DNA of 51,796 bases, from positions 1-51,796 of IMG/VR virus record IMGVR_UViG_3300045136_000338. One strand, 5' to 3'. The position numbers and the translations under genes were made by a program. Below the pieces are notes generated by a model. The model ran no database searches. It was not told where the DNA came from and saw only the letters and a list, made by a program, of their open reading frames with translations. This DNA is from a virus. Shown here piece after piece: positions 16,180 to 24,124 of the stretch; positions within the stretch are counted from its first letter, which is position 1; each line of letters starts with the position of its first letter.

Positions 16180-18408
16180 ATGCGCTTTTCCGATGCCGTG
16201 CTGCACGTTGCCGACCGCCTCGCCGCCGCTGCCGCTGCCGCACGGATCGCGGACGGAGCCGCGCGTGGTGGAGAGCCTTCGCTGCGCGAATACCGTGCGG
16301 CGCCGCCACCCACGCCCAAGGGTCAGCGCCGCCCGGAGTTGCGGGAGATTGGCGCGAGCGGCACGACCGTGTTCTCCGGCTTCCTCACCGGCGTCGAGTA
16401 CAACCCCGACCTGCAAGGGAGCAAGGGCCTCGACGCGATGGAGCGGATGTTCCGCTCGGACGGCACCGCCCGCGGTGTGGAGCGCGCCGTTATCCTCCCC
16501 ATCCTCTCGGCGCAGATGAGCATCGAGCCGGCGTCTGATGACCCGCGCCACGTCGAGATCGCGGAGAAGACGGAGGACATGCTGCGGCGGATGTCGAAGT
16601 CCTGGCAGCAGACGCTCCTGCAAATCCTCCGCTACCTGCGCTACGGCCACTACCTGTTCGAGATGGTGTGGGGCGTGCGCGACGGGATGTACGTGCTCAC
16701 CAAGCTCGCGCCCCGGCCGCCCAAGACCATCTTCCGCTGGTACGTGGATGAGCACGGCGACTTCGCCGGCGTCCAGCAGTTCGTGTGGGTGCCCGACCCC
16801 CAACAGTCGGGCTTCGAGAAGCTGGCGACGGGGAAGTTCGCGTACATCCCCATCCCGCCGGAGCGGTGTCTGCTGTTCGTGAATGAGCAGGAGGCGGGCG
16901 ACTTCCGCGGCGAGTCCATCGGCCGCCCCATGTACAAGCACTGGCTCCTCAAGGAGGGCATCGAGCGCATCTCCGCCATCGGCGTCGAGCGGCGTGAGGT
17001 GGGCACCGAGTACGCCCAGGTGGGCAAGGACGCCACCGAGAGCGACGTGGACAAGATCAAGGCCGCGCTCGCCAGCCTGCACGCCAACCAGAACGGGTAT
17101 CTGGTGATGCCCGAAAAGGACGTGGTTGATGGCTTCGGCATCTTCCCGCAGGGCCAGTCGCGGGGCACCGCGCAGCAGCTCATGGAGTACCACAGCGCGG
17201 AGATGGCCCGCTCGTTCCTGGCGGAATTCCTCTCCCGTGGCTCCCGCACGGGTTCGTATGCGGAGTCCCGCGACAAGTCGTCCCTCTTCCTCCTCGGCAT
17301 CAAGTCTGTCGCCGATTATGTCGCGGACACGCTGACCTGGGGCGGCGAGTCCACACCCGGCCCGATCGAGCTGTTCGTGCGCCTCAACTTCCCCGGCGTC
17401 ACGACCGACGACATCCCCCGGATGCGCTTCTCGCGCCTCGACACCCGCAAGATGCTCGAATACATCCAGGCGGTGGTGGCGGCCATCGACGCGGGCGCGC
17501 TCAACGCCGACCTGCCCGTGCGCCAGGCCATCCGGGTGGAGCTGGACCTGCCCGAAGAGACCGAGAGGGACGAGGACGCGCTCGGCGACCTGCTGCCTGA
17601 CGGGGCAGACGAGGAGCTGCCCGAGAACCTGCTGCTCACCCGTCAGGAGGAGACGGCGCTGCGCGAGTACGCGGCGGACCCGTCGCGGTGGGAGCAGATT
17701 CCGGGCAAGCAGGCAGTGAAGGACAAGACGACGGGCAAGGTCATCAGCGGATGGGCGGCCGCGCAGATCATCAAGTCCATCGGCGGCTCCACCGGCGGGG
17801 CGGCGAAGGCCCAGAAGCCCAAGCCGATCAAGCTCCCCAAGACCCCGAAGGGCCGCACGGTCAAAGGCCGGGCGCCGAAGCCACCCAAGCTCCGGCCGGT
17901 GAAGCCGGTCGCGCCGCGGCTGGCGCAGGCGAAGCGCGAGCGGGATGTGTTGCAACGGCGGCTGGTGGACGTGCCAGCGGACCAGGCGCGGCAGATGCTC
18001 GCGGCGGCGGGGTGGACGGCGGCGGCGACCGCATTTACGGACGCGCAGCAGGCGGTGGAGGCGGCGGCGCAACAGGCGCAGGCGAACCCGGAGGAGATCG
18101 TCTCCGTGGTCAACGTGCGCGGGCAGTTCATGGTGATCAGCAAGGGCGAGGATGGAGCCGAGGCAGCAACAGGGGACGAGCCGCCTGCGAACGCGGGAGA
18201 TGCGGGTACGGTTCGCGGCGACGGCGATGGAGCGCGGCGGCTGAGCCAGGGCGAGGAGGATGACGAATCCTTCGATTCGGGTGTGCCGGATGCGGAGACG
18301 CTGCGGCGGTACGAGGAGGCGGGCGAGCGGCTGGCCCCGTTCTTCGGCGGCGCTGGGGATGATGACGAGTTCGATGACGAGCTACCCGACGATGAGGATG
18401 CGGACTGA
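16180..18408 (+). CDS. Portal protein, DUF935/Mu gp29-like, with long C-terminal extension
   Basis: The body (~40-480) matches the Mu-type portal family: RYGHYLFEMVW (~166), LAPRPPKTIFRWY, ERCLLFVNEQ, FRGESIGRPMYKHWLLKEGIE and a GTEYAQVGKD region. It forms the dodecameric DNA gate at the capsid vertex. The extra C-terminal ~240 residues are a basic Lys/Pro stretch (KPKPIKLPKTPKGRTVKG), an Ala/Gln-rich helix and a strongly acidic tail (DDDEFDDELPDDEDAD). Mu-like portals are nearer 500 residues, so this tail is unusual and may be a scaffold- or genome-binding extension. TGATG-coupled to the next gene. Confidence 0.88.
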   Translation: MRFSDAVLHVADRLAAAAAAARIADGAARGGEPSLREYRAAPPPTPKGQRRPELREIGASGTTVFSGFLTGVEYNPDLQGSKGLDAMERMFRSDGTARGVERAVILPILSAQMSIEPASDDPRHVEIAEKTEDMLRRMSKSWQQTLLQILRYLRYGHYLFEMVWGVRDGMYVLTKLAPRPPKTIFRWYVDEHGDFAGVQQFVWVPDPQQSGFEKLATGKFAYIPIPPERCLLFVNEQEAGDFRGESIGRPMYKHWLLKEGIERISAIGVERREVGTEYAQVGKDATESDVDKIKAALASLHANQNGYLVMPEKDVVDGFGIFPQGQSRGTAQQLMEYHSAEMARSFLAEFLSRGSRTGSYAESRDKSSLFLLGIKSVADYVADTLTWGGESTPGPIELFVRLNFPGVTTDDIPRMRFSRLDTRKMLEYIQAVVAAIDAGALNADLPVRQAIRVELDLPEETERDEDALGDLLPDGADEELPENLLLTRQEETALREYAADPSRWEQIPGKQAVKDKTTGKVISGWAAAQIIKSIGGSTGGAAKAQKPKPIKLPKTPKGRTVKGRAPKPPKLRPVKPVAPRLAQAKRERDVLQRRLVDVPADQARQMLAAAGWTAAATAFTDAQQAVEAAAQQAQANPEEIVSVVNVRGQFMVISKGEDGAEAATGDEPPANAGDAGTVRGDGDGARRLSQGEEDDESFDSGVPDAETLRRYEEAGERLAPFFGGAGDDDEFDDELPDDEDAD

Positions 18409-19217
18409 TGCCCTACGCCAGCGCATCTGACCCGAAGCTGCCTGCCCACGTCAAACGCCTGCCTGCCAAGAAGCGCCGGCAGTGGGTGGCCGTGTGGAAT
18501 CGCGTCCATAAGGAGACGAGCGACGAGGGCAAGGCGTTCGCCGCGGCCAACGCCGCCGTGAAGGATGCGCGGGAGTATGCCTCCGCCGCAACCATCCGCC
18601 GCCGGGTCTACGCCCGCTACGCGCTCGACCGCGTGGACATCGATGCTATCGCCAAGGAGGTGGCAGCCCTGCGGGTGGTGGCCTACGAGGACCGGCTGCG
18701 TGAACTCGCCAGGAGCGCCGGCATCCAAGCTGCGCCGAAGCTCACCGACACCCAGGTCTTGAAGCGCATCTCACGGGAGAGCCGCGATGTGGCGGCGGGC
18801 ATCGTGCGGACGCACAACGAGCACCTGCGCGGCTTTGTTCAGGCGCAGGAGCGAGGATTGTCGCAGCGCGAGCTGGCCGGGCGGGTGCGGGGGATGCTGG
18901 ACGAGCGGGCGGCGTGGAAGCGGCGGGACATCGCGCACACGGAGAGCATGGCGGGGCGGAACGCGGCGGCGGTGGACGTGTTGCGGATGAACGGGGCGCG
19001 CGTGCGGGTGCGGGCGGAGCCGCGCAGCTCGGACGAACCGCAGTGCGCGGCGATCGTCGCGCGCGGCTGGTACGAGCTGGCCGATGCGCCCGCACTGCCC
19101 CTGCACCCCAACTGTGTGCATTCGTGGGCGCTGGACACGCGGTTTGCGGCGGTGGTGAAGCAGCGGGAGCGGCTATGGTTGGGGGATTGGCTGGAACCGG
19201 ACGTGGAGGCTGCGTGA
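18408..19217 (+). CDS. Minor head protein: ChaB-like N-terminus fused to Mu F-like domain
   Basis: Residues ~8-55 (KLPAHVKRLPAKKRRQWVAVWN...) match a ChaB-type domain. Residues ~110-240 carry the Mu gpF/SPP1 gp7 minor-head signature, ending in the LHPNCVHSW motif. The family is carried in the procapsid and is linked to head assembly or genome ejection. ChaB fusions to this domain occur in other phages. The start overlaps the portal stop and the stop overlaps the next GTG. Confidence 0.85.
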   Translation: MPYASASDPKLPAHVKRLPAKKRRQWVAVWNRVHKETSDEGKAFAAANAAVKDAREYASAATIRRRVYARYALDRVDIDAIAKEVAALRVVAYEDRLRELARSAGIQAAPKLTDTQVLKRISRESRDVAAGIVRTHNEHLRGFVQAQERGLSQRELAGRVRGMLDERAAWKRRDIAHTESMAGRNAAAVDVLRMNGARVRVRAEPRSSDEPQCAAIVARGWYELADAPALPLHPNCVHSWALDTRFAAVVKQRERLWLGDWLEPDVEAA

Positions 19218-19423
19218 ACGTAACGCCGGCGCTCGCACTCGTGCCTGTTGTCTGTGCCGGGCAGTGGATGGACCGCCAGGGCTGCGCGCACCCCTGCCGC
19301 CGCCATCACGGGCAGTACCAGCGCGGCGCGGTCTACCTCTACACCTGCGCGCGTTGCGGCGCGATCAACTCCGGGGTGGCCGGCGGTGCGGTGCAGATAC
19401 TCAGCCAGATGCCCGCCGGCTGA
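19214..19423 (+). CDS. Small Cys-containing hypothetical protein
   Basis: GTG start overlapping the minor-head stop by 4 bp. The 69-residue product has CAHPC and CARCG pairs that could form a zinc site. It is the last + strand gene before the minus-strand cassette and is followed by a copy of the hairpin repeat. No family recognised. Confidence 0.55.
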   Translation: MNVTPALALVPVVCAGQWMDRQGCAHPCRRHHGQYQRGAVYLYTCARCGAINSGVAGGAVQILSQMPAG

Positions 19424-19455
19424 TACCTCATGGGACGATGCATCACAATCCCACC

Positions 19456-19487
19456 GTTGAAATGCAACGCTTACCATCGCACGTGGA
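19456..19487 (+). repeat. Hairpin repeat, partial copy 2
   Basis: A 32-bp match to the right half of the 55-bp element (GTTGAAATGCAACGCTTACC plus TCGCACGTGGA). The left stem arm is missing; only GTTG/CAAC can pair. It sits exactly between convergent genes, ending at the last base of the minus-strand gene at 19488. Confidence 0.75.
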
Positions 19488-19706
19488 CTATTGCTCGCGG
19501 CCTTCCAGCGCCAGCCGCGCGAGATAGCAGCGGTGGCGTGCGATCTCCACCCGCCGCTCGGCATCGAAGGCGAGGCCACGGGCGACGTTGAGACTGACCA
19601 GCTCCTTGTTCAGCGCCTCGATGAGTGTATCGTACTCGTCCAGCAACACGGCGCGGTCGGTGGGCGGGGCGATGACGGTGATTGGTTGGGAGTGCTGGTG
19701 ATTCAC
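19488..19706 (-). CDS. Small coiled-coil protein of the minus-strand cassette
   Basis: GTG start overlapping the upstream minus gene by GTGA, with GGGGAGGA just before it. The 72-residue helical product ends in FDAERRVEIARHRCYLARLAL, which closely resembles the end of the protein at 20786-21145 (WDAERRAEVAKQRCRMLRAAL), so the two are paralogues. Function unknown. Confidence 0.65.
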   Translation of the reverse strand: MNHQHSQPITVIAPPTDRAVLLDEYDTLIEALNKELVSLNVARGLAFDAERRVEIARHRCYLARLALEGREQ

Positions 19707-20467
19707 GTGGCGGGTTCCTCCCCGGATGTCATGCTCGCGACGAATGCTACGCCGGACATTAGGCGCTGCCCGTGGCTGACGGCAGATATCGACGAGCCTG
19801 CACGAATCATTGCTAGCCATTGGTCATAGGTTGCGGTTTGCTTCCCAAAGGCGCTTGCACCGGAATCTGCAAGCCAGCGCGCGAGTGCCCCTGGCGTGTC
19901 GAACACCGGTGACATGGGTGAGCCTTCGGATGTGATCTCCCACATCTGCCAACCCTCCCCCACGGGTGGTTCGGTTCGCTCCCACGCCTCATAGTCCGCC
20001 CGGTGCTGGGCGTTGGCCCAGAGCCGACCCTCGCCGTCGCAAACCTCACAGTACCCCCAGACACCAAGCCGTTTGGCGCGAGCTTCTATCAACGCCCAAC
20101 GGTTGATGGCATCGTGAATGCGGTACTGTCGCTGCGCGGCGTTGACTTCCGCCGCCGTTGGATGCGGGCGAGTGGGATCATCCTGCCAACCCTTGCCCGG
20201 AACGAACCTCCGCGTGAAGTCCCAGAGGCGATTCGCCGCGACTAACGCATCAACCTCGTCCTGGGTGATGGCGTCGCACCACCGGCGTCCCGTGCCAGCG
20301 AAGTCGTAGAAGTCGTCTGCGATCTGCTTGGTTGGTGGGTTGTAGCCGCTACCCTCACACGCGCGGCAGTGTTGCGGCTCAAGATGTTGCGGCATCACGT
20401 AGCCGTGCCACCTCTTGCCGAGCGGCCAGTCGAAATCCAATGGAACCCGCATCACCTGCCGGCTCAT
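19703..20467 (-). CDS. Conserved phage protein with two DnaJ-like zinc motifs
   Basis: The product begins MSRQVMRVPLDFDWPLGKRW and carries CRACEGSGY (~34-42) and CEVCDGEGRLW (~143-153). The middle (ITQDEVDALVAANRLWDFT) and the end (SEGSPMSPVFDTPGALARWL) match a family I recall from many phages with no assigned function. Zinc motifs of the CxxCxGxG type suggest a structural role or RNA/protein contact. It is the largest gene of the minus cassette and is coupled to both neighbours by overlap or 3-nt spacing. Confidence 0.75.
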   Translation of the reverse strand: MSRQVMRVPLDFDWPLGKRWHGYVMPQHLEPQHCRACEGSGYNPPTKQIADDFYDFAGTGRRWCDAITQDEVDALVAANRLWDFTRRFVPGKGWQDDPTRPHPTAAEVNAAQRQYRIHDAINRWALIEARAKRLGVWGYCEVCDGEGRLWANAQHRADYEAWERTEPPVGEGWQMWEITSEGSPMSPVFDTPGALARWLADSGASAFGKQTATYDQWLAMIRAGSSISAVSHGQRLMSGVAFVASMTSGEEPAT

Positions 20468-20470
20468 GGC

Positions 20471-20782
20471 CTACTCCCTCTCAAGGTCAGCTAGGAGCGC
20501 GATGCCCTTGCGCCACGCGACGCAAGCGATATGCCCGCACTCCGGCTGGTGTGTCTCCGGCAGCCAGTCAATGCTCAAGGACAACGCGTTCACGAGGTCC
20601 TGCACCACGTCGATGATGTGCGTGGGGTGGGGCACGATGCGCGGCTGCTGAATGGCTGCGCGCAGGCGATCGGCGTCCGCGCCCATGGCGATGGCATACC
20701 CCGGCGCGGCCTCCGAGAATGCCTTTGACCAGCGGGCGAGGTCGGACGCCACCGCATCTGCCACCGTGCGGAGGTCAGCCAT
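20471..20782 (-). CDS. Hypothetical helical protein (103 aa)
   Basis: A mostly alpha-helical product (ADAVASDLARWSKAFSEAAPG..., DVVQDLVNALSLSIDWL) with a C-terminal CGHIAC pair. It sits 3 nt from its neighbours on both sides in the minus operon. No family recognised. Confidence 0.6.
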   Translation of the reverse strand: MADLRTVADAVASDLARWSKAFSEAAPGYAIAMGADADRLRAAIQQPRIVPHPTHIIDVVQDLVNALSLSIDWLPETHQPECGHIACVAWRKGIALLADLERE

Positions 20783-20785
20783 CGC

Positions 20786-21145
20786 CTATCCCTCCCCGCG
20801 GTCGTACAGCGCCAGTGCCGCGCGCAGCATCCGGCACCGCTGCTTCGCCACCTCCGCCCGCCGCTCGGCGTCCCAGATGGCGGTACGCGCGTCGCGGGCG
20901 ATGCGGCTCATCTCCTGGTACGGGCCGTCCTCCCGCAACCGCAGCGTCAGCGCCGCCTTGCGCTGCGTCTCGTTGCTGCCGGTGATGTCGAGCACCAGTG
21001 AGGCTTCGATCACCGCCATCTCCAGCTCGGTGTCGGCAAGGGTGATGCGCGCCTGGGCCGCGTCCGCGAGGGCCGCGTCCAGGTCGCGGATGATGCTGTC
21101 GAGTTCGGCCAGCAGCTCAGCAGGGGTACGGGTGGAGGGGTTCAT
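20786..21145 (-). CDS. Coiled-coil protein, paralogue of the 19488 gene
   Basis: The 119-residue protein is nearly all heptad-patterned helix (ELLAELDSIIRDLDAALADA..., AERRAEVAKQRCRMLRAAL). The C-terminus matches the small protein at 19488-19706, suggesting duplication within the cassette. It overlaps the upstream gene by ATGA. Possibly an oligomeric adaptor; no function assigned. Confidence 0.65.
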   Translation of the reverse strand: MNPSTRTPAELLAELDSIIRDLDAALADAAQARITLADTELEMAVIEASLVLDITGSNETQRKAALTLRLREDGPYQEMSRIARDARTAIWDAERRAEVAKQRCRMLRAALALYDRGEG

Positions 21146-21450
21146 ACGGGCACACTCCCACGGGTGATGCAGACGGGAAGGGGGCTGATCATCTGGATGA
21201 ACGTCGCGTAGTCCGCGTCAACCTCGATGCTGGCATCATCGGTCAGGTCCAGCACCGTGCAGGGGACGGGGCGCGGGTCGGTGCGCTTCGGCAGGCCCTC
21301 CTCATCGTACTCGTCGGGGATGACTACCACGTTGCTGTAATCGAAGCGCACGGCAGGCTTGATGCTGCGGACGAAGGCGAGGTTGATCGTGCAGGGTTCG
21401 GTGGTGAACTGGTTCCAGTAGCGATACACGTTGACCTGGACGAACTGCAT
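21142..21450 (-). CDS. Hypothetical beta-rich protein (102 aa)
   Basis: ATG 21450 is preceded by GGAGG at 4-5 nt, preferred over an in-frame start at 21483. The product (MQFVQVNVYRYWNQ...) is rich in predicted strands with acidic loops, like a small beta barrel. No family recognised. First gene of the tightly coupled five-gene minus run. Confidence 0.6.
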   Translation of the reverse strand: MQFVQVNVYRYWNQFTTEPCTINLAFVRSIKPAVRFDYSNVVVIPDEYDEEGLPKRTDPRPVPCTVLDLTDDASIEVDADYATFIQMISPLPVCITRGSVPV

Positions 21451-21504
21451 GGCAGCCTCCGATGTGGTAGTGGGATGCCCCATTTCGGGGCATCCCGCGC
21501 ACCC

Positions 21505-21693
21505 TTAGCCCCTTGCTACCTGCACGCAGTGGCGGCAGTTGTGGAAGCTGTCACGGGAGAAGCGACGGGCGCGTCGCCAGTCGCCCTCGATGCGGACCTG
21601 GCAGAAGGTGGTGGCGCTACCCGCGGGCGCCGCATGAACGTCGCTGGTGGGATAGTGGCGGGTGTACACTGTGGTGGGTGTTGCGGTCTGCAC
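21505..21693 (-). CDS. Small hypothetical protein (62 aa)
   Basis: GTG start with AAAGGAG about 10 nt upstream. The product is basic in its second half and has an HNCRHC motif near the end that could bind zinc. Unrecognised. It lies in the leader-proximal part of the minus cassette. Confidence 0.5.
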   Translation of the reverse strand: MQTATPTTVYTRHYPTSDVHAAPAGSATTFCQVRIEGDWRRARRFSRDSFHNCRHCVQVARG

Positions 21694-21753
21694 GGTTGCT
21701 GCTCCTTTGCTGGCCCCGGTGAATACCAGTCACCGGGGCCGCTGCTTTATGTA

Positions 21754-22005
21754 CTACTCGGCAATGGCGGGAAAACTGTTCTGGAAGATGTCGCGGTTGA
21801 CCTCCTTGATGTGCTGGCAGATGACGGATGCGTTCTGTATGTGCCATTCCAGCGACGCGGCTGGGGCATAGTAGCCACCGCAGCGGCAGGAGAAGTACCC
21901 GCAGGTGGTGTTTGACGCGCCGGTAGTGTGGTAGGTCAAGCTGATGCCGTCGCGTGCGACGAACGAATAGACGCCAGTACCCCTCGACGCGAGCATGTGG
22001 GCCAC
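21754..22005 (-). CDS. Promoter-proximal small zinc-finger-like protein
   Basis: GTG 22005 (alternatively ATG 21996) follows GGTGGAGG. The product has CGYFSCRCGG, then a spaced His/Cys pair (EWHIQNASVICQHIKEV), a classical zinc-finger-like arrangement. It is the first gene after the minus promoter at 22033-22062 and could be the most strongly expressed of the cassette. Function unknown; small first genes in such phage cassettes are often anti-defence or regulatory, which is inference only. Confidence 0.6.
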   Translation of the reverse strand: MAHMLASRGTGVYSFVARDGISLTYHTTGASNTTCGYFSCRCGGYYAPAASLEWHIQNASVICQHIKEVNRDIFQNSFPAIAE

Positions 22006-22032
22006 GGTAGCGCCTCCACCGGTGATGCTCTA

Positions 22033-22062
22033 TTTATACCCGACATCGGGTGTATAATGCAA
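22033..22062 (-). promoter_or_regulatory. Sigma70-type promoter for the minus cassette
   Basis: On the minus strand -35 TTGCAT (22062-22057) is followed after 18 bp by -10 TATAAA (22038-22033), upstream of GTG 22005. The -35 overlaps a + strand TATAAT (22053-22058), so divergent promoters share this region. Confidence 0.6.
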
Positions 22063-22104
22063 TACCCTGACGCAAAATAATTGCGCGATGTCGAGTGCAT
22101 TGCG
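22035..22104. promoter_or_regulatory. Palindromic operator-like region between divergent genes
   Basis: An imperfect palindrome TATACCCGA/TCGGGTGTATA overlaps both promoter -10 elements (22035-22056). The 8-mer CGACATCG (22041-22048) recurs inverted as CGATGTCG (22086-22093). A possible + promoter TTGCGC (22081-22086)/TAGAGT (22105-22110) ends 7 nt before the HTH gene's ATG, which would give a leaderless transcript. The arrangement suits autoregulation by the HTH protein. Confidence 0.5.
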
Positions 22105-22116
22105 TAGAGTGACGGC

Positions 22117-22326
22117 ATGGCGGAACGGGACATGCTCACCGTGACCGAGGCGGCGGCGCTGCTCGGTATTGAGACCTCCGTGCTCAGGCGGCGGCTGCGC
22201 CTTGGTATCATGGACGCGGTGCAGGTCAATCCCCGCCTGTGGCTCATCCCGCGCGATGAGGTGGAGCGCTGGAAGGGGAAGGGCAAACTGCGGCCGGGGC
22301 GCAAACCCAAGCAGGCAGCGACCTGA
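22117..22326 (+). CDS. Excisionase/MerR-like HTH regulator
   Basis: A 69-residue single-domain HTH: LTVTEAAALLGIETSVLRRR, then a wing-like LWLIPRDEVERWKGKGK and a basic tail. It is divergent from the minus cassette across palindromic DNA, the classic position for an autoregulated switch protein. The class also includes phage excisionases, but no integrase is in the window, so a repressor/activator role is favoured. No obvious SD precedes the ATG. Confidence 0.7.
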   Translation: MAERDMLTVTEAAALLGIETSVLRRRLRLGIMDAVQVNPRLWLIPRDEVERWKGKGKLRPGRKPKQAAT

Positions 22327-22444
22327 CCGGCTGTGCCACTGTGATGCCCCATAACGCAATCCTGTTGCCACATTCCGGTGCAACATGGTACGTTGCCTGT
22401 GATACATTCTTGTCAGGTTGCGAGCCACATACCACATACCACCG
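22327..22444 (+). other. Leader region upstream of the capsid operon
   Basis: No gene seen. It contains a good -35-like TTGTCA (22410-22415) without a convincing -10, an extended -10-like TGTGATACAT, and a short direct repeat CCACATAC. A late promoter is plausible here but not defined. Confidence 0.3.
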
Positions 22445-22488
22445 AAGGCCCGATGCGCTAGGCCCGTGAAGGCGCGTATCGGGCCTTT
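22445..22488 (+). terminator. Strong leader hairpin before the protease/capsid operon
   Basis: Arms AAGGCCCGATGCGC (22445-22458) and GCGC-GT-ATCGGGCCTT (22472-22487), with a 2-nt bulge and a 13-nt loop, are followed by TTTGCG. The start codon at 22494 lies 6 nt beyond, and no SD is visible. It may be a terminator or attenuator requiring antitermination. Confidence 0.55.
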
Positions 22489-22493
22489 GCGTC

Positions 22494-24059
22494 ATGGCAG
22501 GAACCCCCGCCGCCGCCCCGCGCACGGACACCGCGCGCCCGCTTGAGACGGTCACGCTCACCCGTGACCCCGTGCTGCGCGTGGGTCGCTGGAACGGTGA
22601 CTCCTACACCCTCGATGACCTCCACGAGCTGGTGGAGGCGTTCGACGAGGGCAACGCCGGTATCGACCCGCCCGTCAAGCTCGGCCACGACAAGCAGCAG
22701 AAGCTCCTCCAAGCGGACGGCCTGCCCGCCGCCGGCTACGTCGCCCGCCTCTACGTTGAGGGCGACGAGAAGACCGGCACCCTCTACGCCGACTACCGCG
22801 ACGTGCCCAAGCGCCTCGCGGCGCTCATCAAGGCCAAGGCATACAGCAAGCGCAGCGCCGAGGTCTACTTCAACCTCAAGCACGGCAAGAAGACCTACCC
22901 GCGCGTGCTCAAGGCCGTCGCTTGGCTGGGCGCGGACATCCCCGCCGTCACCGGCCTTGCCGACATCGAGGCGCTGTACGGCATGGACCGCGCCGCGGTG
23001 GAGGCGCATTACACCATCGCCGATCCCCCCGAGGGTGATGTCCACGTCTACGAGCTACCCGCCGACATGAGCTACGGCGAGCTGCGCGATGCGCTCTCTA
23101 CGGCCATCCGTGCCCGGTATCCGTCCGCCAACGGCTATGCCCCGTGGGTCAACGAGGTGTTCGAGGACCGCTTCATCTTCTGTGACCCCCAGGACAAGTA
23201 CTGGCAGCTCGATTACACGGTCGCGGACGACGGAGCCATCACGCTCGGACTCACCCCCACACCCGTGCGCCGCGTCACCTCCTGGCGGCCGATCACGCCC
23301 GCTGCTGATGCAGGGTCAGGAGTGGTGGAGTCAGGAGCGGAAGCCGCCTACGCCGATGACGGCGACGGTGCGGGCGATGACGACTACGCGGGCCAGCTCG
23401 ACACGTTCATGCGCCGCCTGGAAGAGCGGATGAAGGGCGCGAAGGGCATGAGCGCGCTGCGCCTGTTCATGAAGGAAGCGCGCGGGCGGCTCGCCACGAT
23501 GAAGCCACGCAGGAGCGGCACCTATTCGGATGATGGCGCACCCGCGCCGGAGGAGGACGCCATGAACGAAGCACTGCTGAAGGCGCTGGGTCTGCCCGCC
23601 GACGCGGACGAGGCGGCGGTCACTGCGAAGGTGCAGGAACTCACCAAGCAGGCGGCGGACGCCAGCCGCCTGTCGGCGGAACGCGAGAGCCAGTACAGCC
23701 GCCTCGAAACCGAGCACAAGGAACTGGTGACGAAGGTGGCGGAGCTGACCAAGCGCGAGGCCGAGCGCGAGGCCACCCTTGCCGTCGATGCCGCAATCCA
23801 GGCGGGCAAGGTCGTCCCCGCCATGCGCGAGGTCATGCTCTCGCAGGCCCTCCGCGACCCGGAGTGGTTCAAGGGCTACGTCGAGGCCGCACCCGTGCTC
23901 GCCATCTTCGGCGAGAAGGGCAGCGCCGGTGAGCCGAAGCGTGACGTGCAGCTCAGCGATGCCGACCGCGAGCTGGCCGCGAAGCTCGGCGTCAGTGAGG
24001 AGCGCTACTTGGCCTCCAAGCAGGCGATCGAGCAGCAGCGGGCACTGGTCCGGGGGTAG
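22494..24059 (+). CDS. Prohead protease with C-terminal scaffold (Mu gpI-like)
   Basis: Residues ~20-175 form the protease: His65 in VKLGHDKQ and Ser121 in YSKRSAEVY are the likely catalytic pair, as in prohead proteases of this clan. A ~100-residue insert follows, then a Lys/Arg linker and, from residue ~357, a coiled-coil scaffold domain ending in the Mu I/Z-type AAIQAGKVVPAMREVML. It should guide capsid assembly and then cleave the scaffold. It lies just ahead of decoration and major capsid genes. A second start inside makes the scaffold alone. The ATG has no obvious SD and follows a hairpin. Confidence 0.87.
   Translation: MAGTPAAAPRTDTARPLETVTLTRDPVLRVGRWNGDSYTLDDLHELVEAFDEGNAGIDPPVKLGHDKQQKLLQADGLPAAGYVARLYVEGDEKTGTLYADYRDVPKRLAALIKAKAYSKRSAEVYFNLKHGKKTYPRVLKAVAWLGADIPAVTGLADIEALYGMDRAAVEAHYTIADPPEGDVHVYELPADMSYGELRDALSTAIRARYPSANGYAPWVNEVFEDRFIFCDPQDKYWQLDYTVADDGAITLGLTPTPVRRVTSWRPITPAADAGSGVVESGAEAAYADDGDGAGDDDYAGQLDTFMRRLEERMKGAKGMSALRLFMKEARGRLATMKPRRSGTYSDDGAPAPEEDAMNEALLKALGLPADADEAAVTAKVQELTKQAADASRLSAERESQYSRLETEHKELVTKVAELTKREAEREATLAVDAAIQAGKVVPAMREVMLSQALRDPEWFKGYVEAAPVLAIFGEKGSAGEPKRDVQLSDADRELAAKLGVSEERYLASKQAIEQQRALVRG
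23562..24059 (+). CDS. Nested scaffolding protein (internal start)
   Basis: An in-frame ATG at codon 357 of the protease gene is preceded by GGAGGAGG with 5-nt spacing, a far better SD than the full gene's own. The product (MNEALLKALGLPADADE..., 165 aa) is the coiled-coil scaffold alone, as with Mu Z inside I and lambda Nu3 inside C. Free scaffold in excess over the fused protease is needed for assembly. Confidence 0.7.
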   Translation: MNEALLKALGLPADADEAAVTAKVQELTKQAADASRLSAERESQYSRLETEHKELVTKVAELTKREAEREATLAVDAAIQAGKVVPAMREVMLSQALRDPEWFKGYVEAAPVLAIFGEKGSAGEPKRDVQLSDADRELAAKLGVSEERYLASKQAIEQQRALVRG

Positions 24060-24124
24060 GCGGGGAGAGGCAGTAGAACACGGCACGGCTCGGCCCCGTC
24101 GCGGGCTGACGTTGGAGGTGGAAC

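Noticed and set aside
15838-18072. Very long minus-strand open frame (~740 codons) opposite the portal gene
   Set aside because: It is the antisense shadow of GC-rich portal coding, with Arg/Leu/Gly-rich composition and no family; the + strand carries the recognisable portal.
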